DNA from: Pseudomonadales bacterium
GTDB lineage: Bacteria > Pseudomonadota > Gammaproteobacteria > Pseudomonadales > Azotimanducaceae
Reading direction: 5' to 3'
DNA: 64,000 nucleotides
NCBI GenBank assembly: GCA_011525295.1
Contig: WTGV01000059.1
Coordinates: forward strand, 186,001-250,000
Shown: positions 37,301-45,120 of the stretch, piece after piece
How positions within the stretch are numbered: position 1 is the first letter of the stretch
Layout of the letters: each line of letters begins with the position of its first letter
The notes under the pieces: model-generated
Seen by the model: only the letters and a program-made list of their open reading frames with translations
Told to the model about the DNA's origin: nothing
The model's database searches: none
Translations under genes and position numbers: made by a program

Positions 37301-37527
37301 TACATCGGATCCAACTTGCACGAAAAGAATTAGACTTCCAAGTAACTGACCGAATTCGTGTAACTTATCAAGCGACACCGAAAATAATGCCTATTATTGA
37401 CCAGTTTCAGGAATATATTGCGGGTGAGGTCCTAGCCATAGACTTTATTCTTGGCGATGATACAAGCTTCCGATTTGAACTAAACAAGGAATCGTTTGAG
37501 TTTGGATTAGAACAGGTACCAACCTAA
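34396..37527 (+). CDS. ileS: Isoleucine-tRNA ligase, type 2 (eukaryote-like)
   Basis: Charges tRNA-Ile. The sequence [17 protein letters not shown] and [21 protein letters not shown] at the N-terminus, with KMSKS at 596-600, place it in the eukaryote-like type 2 IleRS group, not the type 1 enzyme typical of the gammaproteobacterial ribF-ileS-lspA locus. Type 2 enzymes are often less sensitive to mupirocin (family knowledge). The HIGH motif reads HHGN here (57-60). I start at ATG 34396 (1043 residues), where the family-like part begins; ATG at 34297 adds 33 residues and has AGAG upstream, so the longer form is possible. No lspA follows. Confidence 0.93.
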   Translation: [1043 protein letters not shown]

Positions 37528-37665
37528 ACGAGTTTCACTTACTCTATCTTCTCCAGTTGAAGACTCTTAACGATACTGGTTGTAGTTGTGATCGTGATTA
37601 CATCGAGAGTCTGCCTTAATTGGCCGGAGATTCCTATAAGTAGTTAACTGTACAAGAGTACTAAT

Positions 37666-38751
37666 TCACCTTTTTTGAAGATCACATTTGGTCATTAAAA
37701 ACTCTTTGACGGCACTCTTAGGCCCACTGTAAATCAGCCGATCTTTCTTCCGGGCTAACTGATAGTCATACATTGGGTCGTAGTAGTACCGCAACAATAG
37801 TGAGAGCCATGAGAAGTGGTCCTCACGATCGCTTGTGCGGTATGCGTTCTGGATAGAAGTTCGAATTTCGTCATAGCGTTCCTGACCAAGACGCTTTCGA
37901 ATTTTCGCTAAATTAGACAGCATCAACTCCTCTGACGTCCCTTGTACATAGTTGTAGTAAATGTGCTGTATTCGCTCAGCGTCATCCGTTTGTAATACAA
38001 CAACGGGCGATCTCCCCATTGTCTTGAACAGTGACTCAGGTATTGCAAGCTTCCCGATCACTCTGCTTTCGTCTTCAACAAGTATGGTACGGGCATGCTG
38101 GAATCGTAAAAAGTCTTTGGCGAGCATGCTTTCAAAGTTAACGGGAGGTGGTTGGGATGCAGTGTCCCCACCAAAAGCGGACCCTCGATGATGCGCAAGA
38201 CCCTCTAGGTCAATCGAGGGTTGTAATTCTTTGAGCACCTGTGTCTTACCAGAACCAGTACGGCCTGCTAGTACGACATAGTTGTGCTGCCCAGCGGTGT
38301 CAATTGTGTTCAAACAGAAGGTTCGTAATGCTTTGGATCCACCAAGGATTCTTGGTACGTGCCAACCGGCCTCGCGTAGCCACGTCTGTACGATTTTCGA
38401 ACGCAGACCACCTCTCCAACAGCAAATCAGTGCATTAGGATGTTGTTCCAAAAATCGAATCCATCCTGCAACGCGAACGTTTCGAACTTCTTGCGGTAGG
38501 ATTTCTAACCCTGTAGTTATAGCACTTGCCTGCCCGCCTTCCTTGTACGCGATCCCGACCTTCTTCCGTTCTCCGTCGTTTAGTAAGGGCAGATTTACGG
38601 CTTTGGATACAGCGCCTTGGGCAAATTCATGGGGGGAACGTACATCGATGATTGGGGTCGACTCGAGCAGAATCTGTTGAAAATCTTCGACTGTTTCGAA
38701 TGCCTCTGCTTCAAGAGTCTGTTCAAGGAATTGGTTCGTTAAGCGCTTCAC
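37666..38751 (-). CDS. mnmH: tRNA 2-selenouridine synthase MnmH (SelU)
   Basis: MnmH replaces the sulfur of 2-thiouridine at the tRNA wobble position with selenium and can also geranylate it. The 361-residue protein has an N-terminal rhodanese domain with TPIIDVRSPHEFAQGA and catalytic Cys111 in CCWRGGLRS, then a P-loop domain with GRTGSGKT (about 163-170), DLEGLAHHRGSAFG and VEDESRVIG. The start is GTG at 38751, which overlaps the 3' end of the upstream Sel1 gene by 29 bases. The selenium donor gene selD is not in the window. Confidence 0.93.
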   Translation of the reverse strand: MKRLTNQFLEQTLEAEAFETVEDFQQILLESTPIIDVRSPHEFAQGAVSKAVNLPLLNDGERKKVGIAYKEGGQASAITTGLEILPQEVRNVRVAGWIRFLEQHPNALICCWRGGLRSKIVQTWLREAGWHVPRILGGSKALRTFCLNTIDTAGQHNYVVLAGRTGSGKTQVLKELQPSIDLEGLAHHRGSAFGGDTASQPPPVNFESMLAKDFLRFQHARTILVEDESRVIGKLAIPESLFKTMGRSPVVVLQTDDAERIQHIYYNYVQGTSEELMLSNLAKIRKRLGQERYDEIRTSIQNAYRTSDREDHFSWLSLLLRYYYDPMYDYQLARKKDRLIYSGPKSAVKEFLMTKCDLQKR

Positions 38752-40411
38752 CTTTAAGAAAGCTTTCTAAATGACCCTTGATTTCGTCTATAAAAGCAGC
38801 AGCATTATCATCGCGATTTGCCAGTTCTACCGCTTCTCTTTGCAGTTCTACGGCGCGAACAAAATTCCCTAGTGCTGCATGTGCCGCTGCCCAAGTGTCA
38901 ACAATCATCGGATTGGCTCTAGACTCTTCGTCATTCTCCATCAAGTGGTCGACAATTTTCAGAGCGTATGCGGGGTTCCGTAAGCGTTCTTTGTCGGTAA
39001 CTGCGAGCGTCCACGCCACAGTGTTGACAACTTCTGGGTTCTCTGGTGCCGTCTCTACGGCTTTACGATACCATCGAAGTGCTTTGCGATAATTAGGCTT
39101 TTTGGCACATCCGCGAACATAACAATTACCCAGTTCGAGCATAGCAAATACGTCATCGTTCGCAGCTGAATCATGTAACCAATCGAGCACTTTTTTGCTC
39201 ACGGTTAAGCCCGATTCCGGATGTGAAACTACCTGATAGAATTCAATGCGTGCCATACGGTCGCCCAATTCGGCAGCTCGTTCATAATAGCTAGCGGCTC
39301 TCTCGAGATCAACTTGCTGTTGATAACCCACGCGATACACATCTCCTAAATATCTAAGGGCTAAGGTATCATCGAACGAAGCGGCATGTTCGAGCATCTC
39401 TATCCCTTCAGATCTCTTAGAGTCACCGAAATGCCCCCTATGTAACAACCACCCAAGTTGCCGAAGCGCAGTGTGATAGCCGTAGTCTATAGCTTGGGAA
39501 TAGTTTGATTGAACTACTTGCAGATAGCGGTGCGCATCGCGTTCATTTGAGTCGAACACTCGACTGATATATAGATTACCATACAGCATGTGCGCATAGC
39601 CATTGTCGGCACGACTAGCAGCAATGTACAAAGCCTCTGCGCGGGATGTCGCTCCACCGTTGGCAAGGAACCGACCCAAACTCAACTGCGCTGACGAATC
39701 TCCCGCATTCGCGAGATTCACCAGTGCTAACGGTAAGGGGGGCGGTGAATCTTCAGCATTGCGAGACTCGTATTCGCGAAGAAGTACTGGATATATTGCA
39801 CTTAAATCGAAAAAGACTTCGTCAAACGGTCCTTCACCTTTCAAGCGCATGACCTGTAAGACCATCGGTTCCACATTTGTCCGAACGTAAATCGACCCGA
39901 TTACGCGATAACCAGACTGTTGAACAAATAGTACTGCATCCACAGGACTCAAAGCTCGGTATGGCTTCTCCAACGAGCCATCTCGTTCAGTGGTCATGTA
40001 CTCTACGATTCGATCTAGTTGTGCCTCGTGAACACTCGCATGTTCATTCTCAAAATGCTTGTAATAATGGTACATGGCCAAGTGTCCCGCATAACTAAGT
40101 TCAAGACGATCGAGAATAGCGCTTCCGATTGAACCCAAGCTTAGTGGCCGGTCAAGTAACCGTGCTACGCGTCGTCCACAGTTGTCAAGTTCAACAATGG
40201 TAGCCGACGTTAAATTCGACGCAGAAAGATCCACTTCGACGTTTGATAGGTCTAGACCCTCCTCGCTAAACACCTTTGCTAAGAATTCTTCGTAGGAATA
40301 TATCGTGGGTTCGGTCATGATTGCACAACCGAAAAGCAGGCACGTACTCAGCAATACCACACTACGCAAGAAAAACCTAATCACAATACCACTTGCAACT
40401 TCAGAAAACAA
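38723..40411 (-). CDS. Lipoprotein with Sel1-like/TPR repeats
   Basis: A 562-residue protein with a signal peptide ending in LLFGCA, a likely lipobox, so it is probably anchored to a membrane by lipid. The first 230 residues are unique. From about 235 to 450 there are Sel1-like repeats such as GDSSAQLSLGRFLANGG, LALRYLGDVYRVGYQQ and VFAMLELGNCYVRGC, followed by TPR-like helices to the end. Such repeats form protein-binding solenoids. No enzyme motif. Its 3' end overlaps mnmH by 29 bases; the function is unknown. Confidence 0.75.
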   Translation of the reverse strand: MFSEVASGIVIRFFLRSVVLLSTCLLFGCAIMTEPTIYSYEEFLAKVFSEEGLDLSNVEVDLSASNLTSATIVELDNCGRRVARLLDRPLSLGSIGSAILDRLELSYAGHLAMYHYYKHFENEHASVHEAQLDRIVEYMTTERDGSLEKPYRALSPVDAVLFVQQSGYRVIGSIYVRTNVEPMVLQVMRLKGEGPFDEVFFDLSAIYPVLLREYESRNAEDSPPPLPLALVNLANAGDSSAQLSLGRFLANGGATSRAEALYIAASRADNGYAHMLYGNLYISRVFDSNERDAHRYLQVVQSNYSQAIDYGYHTALRQLGWLLHRGHFGDSKRSEGIEMLEHAASFDDTLALRYLGDVYRVGYQQQVDLERAASYYERAAELGDRMARIEFYQVVSHPESGLTVSKKVLDWLHDSAANDDVFAMLELGNCYVRGCAKKPNYRKALRWYRKAVETAPENPEVVNTVAWTLAVTDKERLRNPAYALKIVDHLMENDEESRANPMIVDTWAAAHAALGNFVRAVELQREAVELANRDDNAAAFIDEIKGHLESFLKGEALNEPIP

Positions 40412-40453
40412 AAATATATCATAATCAACCTAGTATAGACGACAATTGAAACC

Positions 40454-41095
40454 ATGTTCAATAGAAACACGAAGAGAAACAAGAGCCATCTTCCCGATCG
40501 CGCGGAGTCAATGCACGTGCCAAATGAGCATTTTGTCAACGGGAATCGCATCACTCCTCCATTTCCCCCAGGTCTAGCAACCGCTCTGTTTGGTATGGGT
40601 TGTTTTTGGGGAGTCGAGCGAAAGTTCTGGCAACTGCAAGGTGTATATAGCACATCTGTGGGATATGCTGGCGGTGAAACGAAAAATCCTACATACAAGG
40701 ATGTATGTTCCGGCCGCACCGGACACTCTGAAGTTGTTCTCATTAAATACGTACCTAGTGAGATTGAATTTAACACACTGCTGAAGACATTCTGGGAAGG
40801 ACACGATCCAACGCAAGGGATGCGTCAAGGCAACGATATTGGGACACAATATCGATCCATTGCGTTTTATTTCGACTCAACACAACATAACGAACTATTG
40901 CAATCGCTGAGAGAGTATCAACACAAATTAAATAAGGCTGGTTTTGGTGAAATTACTACGGAAATCGCTCCTTTTTCCGAATACTTTTACGCAGAGGAGT
41001 ACCACCAACAGTACTTAGCGAAAAACCCCTCTGGCTACTGTGGTGTAGGTGGTACTGGAGTCACCTGCGATGTCGCGTCTCCTGTTCTTGAGTAG
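40454..41095 (+). CDS. msrA: Peptide methionine sulfoxide reductase MsrA
   Basis: MsrA reduces methionine-S-sulfoxide in proteins. The 213-residue protein has the catalytic Cys50 in FGMGCFWGVER, the substrate motif VGYAGG, TGHSEVV, the WEGHDPTQG segment and a Cys-containing tail GYCGVGGTGVTC with resolving cysteines. Length matches the long E. coli form (212). No export signal. It is divergent from the Sel1 lipoprotein gene across 42 bp. Confidence 0.95.
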   Translation: MFNRNTKRNKSHLPDRAESMHVPNEHFVNGNRITPPFPPGLATALFGMGCFWGVERKFWQLQGVYSTSVGYAGGETKNPTYKDVCSGRTGHSEVVLIKYVPSEIEFNTLLKTFWEGHDPTQGMRQGNDIGTQYRSIAFYFDSTQHNELLQSLREYQHKLNKAGFGEITTEIAPFSEYFYAEEYHQQYLAKNPSGYCGVGGTGVTCDVASPVLE

Positions 41096-41236
41096 ACACT
41101 GTTCTATTCAGCGTCGGTGCCAACAAAGCACTTATTTGTCGACAAAATCGACGCCATTTATAGACCTGTCAACAACAATGGTGTGAGCTTGAGTCGTCAT
41201 ACGAGTCTCTCGATCCTTGACAGCATATCCGTTGCG

Positions 41237-41845
41237 CTAGGTTTGGTCGAGGATTGAGCAAAATCGTTGTAGCACTCGATAGGTTAGTCCCCAAACAAAG
41301 TGTTTATCGTTCAGCCGAAATCCAGGTAAGCGATATTCTTTTGAATTGAAATTTACGGTTTCTGTTGTGAGCAGTTCGCCGGAGATCAACAGTTTGAGAG
41401 GCACCCAGATTACCTCGGAAACTTCATGATTGAGGTATAGCTCCGGTTCGTGAGTGAGAACGAACACATAGGGTAGAACAACTAGATCTGTGCGTTGATC
41501 TGACGTGTACGGCTTCTCAAAGGGAAGTTGACTCACGCATTCAGAAGGAGTCAGAGTAATACCGACTTCCTCTTTGGTCTCGCGGACTACAGTTTGCAAT
41601 ACACCGGTGTCCGATCGATCCTGATGTCCTCCTGGAAAAGCTATGTGACCCGACCAGGGGTCATCCTCACGCAATGCTCTTTCTATGAAGAGAACGCTCA
41701 TGTCTTCTCCTATCGATTTCAAAATCAATGCTACGCCAGCACTTCGAGAGTTTGCAGGAACAGTATTCGGTGGGGTCTCGTTTTCACGTAGCGCACACAC
41801 AATCGTTGAAAGGGAGAGCGATTCTTTATTATTTGCGGAGCTCAT
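41237..41845 (-). CDS. CoA-pyrophosphatase-like Nudix hydrolase
   Basis: A 202-residue Nudix protein. The Nudix box starts GGHQDRSD and ends RETKEEVGI (about 72-95). The preceding segment VLFIERALREDDPWSGHIAFPGGH resembles the UPF0035 signature of CoA-cleaving enzymes (E. coli NudL type), so coenzyme A or acyl-CoA is the most likely substrate. ATG start. The opposite-strand thioesterase starts only three bases away, so the promoters of the two genes must lie inside each other's coding sequence. Confidence 0.82.
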   Translation of the reverse strand: MSSANNKESLSLSTIVCALRENETPPNTVPANSRSAGVALILKSIGEDMSVLFIERALREDDPWSGHIAFPGGHQDRSDTGVLQTVVRETKEEVGITLTPSECVSQLPFEKPYTSDQRTDLVVLPYVFVLTHEPELYLNHEVSEVIWVPLKLLISGELLTTETVNFNSKEYRLPGFRLNDKHFVWGLTYRVLQRFCSILDQT

Positions 41846-41848
41846 AGT

Positions 41849-42295
41849 TTGGATTCAGTGAACATGTTTGAACGAAATGCTAATCATTGTTTTGTCTGCG
41901 GTCCCAGGAACGCTAGCGGATTGCGAGTGCGCTTCACACTCAATTCTGAAGGACACTGCCTCGCTAACTGGACTTCAACTCAAGATTACATGGGATACGA
42001 CGGTGTTACTCATGGAGGGATCCTGTTTTCGCTGCTTGACGATGTCATGGCAAATTTGTTCTTCTTACAGGGAGAAGTTTGCGTCACGGCAAAAGCTGAA
42101 ATCCGATTTCGTAATCCTCTACAGATTGGTGAATGTGTGCTTCTTCGAAGCAAGCTCGTATCTCGCCGCCGCAATCTCGCAGTCATCGAAGCAAGAGCAA
42201 CTCGCGAACGCGACGGTCTATTGATTGCATCTTCGACCGGAACTTTCATGATCACTGGAAAGTTGTCTGAAGATCAGCTATCCCAGCTACACTAA
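41849..42295 (+). CDS. PaaI-like hotdog-fold thioesterase
   Basis: A 148-residue protein with a hotdog fold: NHCFVCGPRNASGLRV, then YDGVTHGGILFSLLDDVM with the helix of the fold, CVTAKAEIRFRNPLQIGE and a C-terminal strand GTFMIT. This is the PaaI/4HBT group of acyl-CoA thioesterases. The frame starts at TTG 41849; ATG at 41864 (giving MFERNANHCFVCG) is an equally good choice. It is convergent with the SDR gene and overlaps it by nine bases. Confidence 0.82.
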   Translation: MDSVNMFERNANHCFVCGPRNASGLRVRFTLNSEGHCLANWTSTQDYMGYDGVTHGGILFSLLDDVMANLFFLQGEVCVTAKAEIRFRNPLQIGECVLLRSKLVSRRRNLAVIEARATRERDGLLIASSTGTFMITGKLSEDQLSQLH

Positions 42296-42958
42296 ACCCG
42301 TAACCGGTATTGCCGCACCGTGAATCGGATCTGCGCTCGCAGAAGCGAGAAAAAGCACTACCTGTGCTAATGCGTCGGGGGAAACCCACTTGGAAAAGTC
42401 TGCGTTAGGCATGTCTTGGCGATTGCGTGCCGTATCAATTATGCTGGGCAGAACGCAGTTGACGTTGATACGTTCTTGCTTTAGCTCGCCTGCTAAACTT
42501 TCTGTAGTTCGGATTACGACACTCTTGGATGCGACATAGGGACCCATTCGCGCGATACCGTGCAAAGCACCCTGAGCCCCGACATTGACGATTTTGCCAC
42601 CCTCGCCAGACGCACGCATCATAGGGACGACGGCACGCACCAGATTTAACATAGTACGAACATTCAAATTCATCATATAGTCCCAAGTTTCATCCGTAGT
42701 CTCGGCAACCGTTTCACCCATTGTGAAGCCACCGGCAATATTTGCAAGAATATTGACTGAGCTCAATGACGATACAGCTTGTTTTGTTTGTATTAAGTTT
42801 AGAAGATCTAATTCCAGTGTCTTAAATGGTGCCGAATGTGCGATAACGTCAATACCAATTACAGTCGCGCCAGATTCGTGAAACGCTCTTCCCACGGCTT
42901 CCCCCAAAACTCCTGCAGTCCCAGATACTACAACAACTTTGTTGTCAAATTTGTTCAT
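42287..42958 (-). CDS. Short-chain dehydrogenase/reductase
   Basis: A 223-residue SDR. The Rossmann glycine motif appears as SGTAGVLGEAV near residue 12, the NAG-like motif as NIAGG, and the active-site YxxxK as YVASK. The position normally held by the catalytic serine, about 13 residues before the tyrosine, lies in GAQGALHG and has no serine. A strong AGGAGG precedes the ATG. A reductase of unknown substrate; the missing serine resembles members of the dihydropteridine-reductase-like SDR group. Confidence 0.83.
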   Translation of the reverse strand: MNKFDNKVVVVSGTAGVLGEAVGRAFHESGATVIGIDVIAHSAPFKTLELDLLNLIQTKQAVSSLSSVNILANIAGGFTMGETVAETTDETWDYMMNLNVRTMLNLVRAVVPMMRASGEGGKIVNVGAQGALHGIARMGPYVASKSVVIRTTESLAGELKQERINVNCVLPSIIDTARNRQDMPNADFSKWVSPDALAQVVLFLASASADPIHGAAIPVTGLV

Positions 42959-43014
42959 GTCTATTCCTCCTAATGACTTTTAAAGAAGCTAAACCAATGT
43001 ATTAGGTCAGACGA

Positions 43015-44079
43015 CTAAGTTTCCGATCGTAGCGTCGAAGAAGAGACGTCGCACTGAAATTGCTTAGCTTCCACTTGTTGACATCTTTGGCGTAGCCCCT
43101 CAGGTATTGAAAGATCGTTTATGGTCTTAAACTTGTTCTCGATCGTCCGGCCAAAAACCAGAAATTTTGTACCAGAAGTAATGAAAAATTGAATCACTTC
43201 ATCCAGCTGCTCCCCGGTGTCGTAATACTTCGGTTTGATGATTCGAGCAAACGTATCAATCCCAACTACAAATGAGATTTCTCCGTTGGTGCTAAGGTAC
43301 TTCGCCTTGTTGAAGAAATGAGGAAGATTCGTGAGCACGACTTCGTCCGGTGCAAATTGGTTCAATCTCTGATTTAAAGCGAAATAGTCGAGTGGCAATT
43401 TATCGACGTTCTTGACGCTGAGCTCATACTGCACTTCACACTGTAAAAGCTCCTGAGCGAGTCTGTGCATCCTACGATGACCCGAATGCAGTGGATTGAA
43501 TGCACCCGGAAAATAAGCCTTCGTACGTGCGCCTAAGGTAAATGGTTCGCGTTCATACAATCGGCTATGCGATATTTGGGCGTGTGCGGTATGAGTCTTA
43601 CAACTGGGGTAAGAATCGTGCGCTAATTCAAGCCCTACACAGAGCTTTGAATAAGCGACATCCGCGAGCAGGGTTTCTTGTTCTTCCCTCGTTCGGGAGT
43701 CAGTAAGCTTCACTTCCGTTATCTGCGATCGGCTCATGGTTTGGAGTGCGATGAAAGCTCTTACGGCACCTCGTTTTTTCCGATTCGTACTTAAACTCGC
43801 AGTGATTCCTAAACCAAAGAGCGAATCTGTGGATCGCAGTTGTTGAGCAGACATGAACGCTTTCATAGCAAGATTGCGTGCAGTTGTTTCTGAGCAGGCC
43901 TGTTCTGGCTTACTACCTAATAATTGAGCCAATGCCTCATTACTGTAAGGTACTTGCGCGTCAAGGATGGTAGTAGATGCACCGGGTACACTAAGTAATT
44001 GACTTAACAACAGCGATCCGCCCCCGGTTAAATAGCACACCCCAGCCCAATCCGACGAGTGTAGATCGGCAACTTTCAT
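43015..44079 (-). CDS. CinA/PncC-like domain fused to an HxGH nucleotidyltransferase
   Basis: A 354-residue protein of two halves. Residues about 12-150 resemble the CinA C-terminal (PncC, NMN deamidase) fold: LTGGGSLLLSQLLSVPGAS, VPYSNEALAQLLG and GLGITASLS; but the catalytic ESC-TGG of PncC is replaced by YLTGGG, so this half may be inactive. Residues 188 onward form a nucleotidyltransferase: FPGAFNPLHSGH with HSGH at 198-201 and a C-terminal SSSTLR. I infer a nucleotide or pyridine-nucleotide role. Its ATG is two bases from the hydrolase stop upstream, so the two are probably one operon. Confidence 0.75.
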   Translation of the reverse strand: MKVADLHSSDWAGVCYLTGGGSLLLSQLLSVPGASTTILDAQVPYSNEALAQLLGSKPEQACSETTARNLAMKAFMSAQQLRSTDSLFGLGITASLSTNRKKRGAVRAFIALQTMSRSQITEVKLTDSRTREEQETLLADVAYSKLCVGLELAHDSYPSCKTHTAHAQISHSRLYEREPFTLGARTKAYFPGAFNPLHSGHRRMHRLAQELLQCEVQYELSVKNVDKLPLDYFALNQRLNQFAPDEVVLTNLPHFFNKAKYLSTNGEISFVVGIDTFARIIKPKYYDTGEQLDEVIQFFITSGTKFLVFGRTIENKFKTINDLSIPEGLRQRCQQVEAKQFQCDVSSSTLRSET

Positions 44080-44081
44080 CT

Positions 44082-44948
44082 TTACAAGAAGTCGCGTATT
44101 AGTTGCATAAACTCGTCCAATTGATCATGATGACACCAATGGCCCGCATTTGCGATTGAATGCACTTTGACGTTTTGCATAGACTTCACACGCTCGTCTT
44201 GTGATGGATGTAAGACCCAAGAATCTTGACCGTGCACTAAAAGGGTGGGACAGGCAATTCGCGCATATATTTGTTCGGTTTCTTCATAAGACAACGTAAT
44301 GGGAGCTAATACGCGAAAATAGTTATCAAATTTCCAGCTAAAGGTGCCGTCCTCGTTTTGAATACTTCCATGGATGGTTAGATGACGGGCGTGCTCCTCA
44401 GAAAGGTGAGGATTCACGGTTTGTAGACGCTGTATCGCTTCTTCAAGAGTTGCATATCTTCGAGGTCGTCTGCCAGAGAGATGGTGCACATCTTCAACCC
44501 ATCCGCGAATATGTTCATGCATACGGTTCGTTGCCATTCGCCACTGGTTCAGCATGATCCCCATCCCTTCAACCGCAATGAGTCGATTGACGTTTTCTGG
44601 GTAGTTTCCAGCGTACAGCAATGCGATGATTGCACCTAAAGAGTGCCCAATAACACTCATGGGGGCTAATCCAGTTTGGCGAACCAACTGTTGAACGTCG
44701 TAAATGTAATCTACTATCGAGTACGCTCCGCCAACCATCCACTGCGAGTCTCCGTGGCCGCGCAAATCAGGCGCGACGATGAAATAATCGTCCTTGAGAG
44801 CAGTAGCGACCCAATCCCAATTACGGCAGTGATCACGACCACCGTGAATGAGAAGCAACACCGGTGCGTCGGGATCTCCCCAAGCGACATAGTGCAGTCT
44901 TAAGCGTTGAGAAAAGTAAATGTGTGAGGTTGGAGAATCTTTCAGCAT
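44082..44948 (-). CDS. Alpha/beta hydrolase
   Basis: A 288-residue alpha/beta-hydrolase with the oxyanion segment LLIHGGRDHCRNWD, the nucleophile elbow VIGHSLGAI (Ser about 102), catalytic Asp in HGQDSWV and His in NAGHWCHHD. The lid region about 135-205 is Arg-rich. Cytoplasmic, no signal peptide. The substrate is unknown. It precedes the CinA-like/nucleotidyltransferase gene with only two bases between them. Confidence 0.85.
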   Translation of the reverse strand: MLKDSPTSHIYFSQRLRLHYVAWGDPDAPVLLLIHGGRDHCRNWDWVATALKDDYFIVAPDLRGHGDSQWMVGGAYSIVDYIYDVQQLVRQTGLAPMSVIGHSLGAIIALLYAGNYPENVNRLIAVEGMGIMLNQWRMATNRMHEHIRGWVEDVHHLSGRRPRRYATLEEAIQRLQTVNPHLSEEHARHLTIHGSIQNEDGTFSWKFDNYFRVLAPITLSYEETEQIYARIACPTLLVHGQDSWVLHPSQDERVKSMQNVKVHSIANAGHWCHHDQLDEFMQLIRDFL

Positions 44949-45120
44949 GCGGAAATTCTAAGTGTCAAACGAAGTCGTACTACCCAATCGAAAAACTCCA
45001 AGAACGGTGACGATTAAACCAAACAATAAACCCAGTCGCGAAAAAGCATACAGTAACGCAATCCTGATAAAATCTCATATTCTGCTCTTATTCAATATTC
45101 TTCTTGTTGGAGACCTTTCT

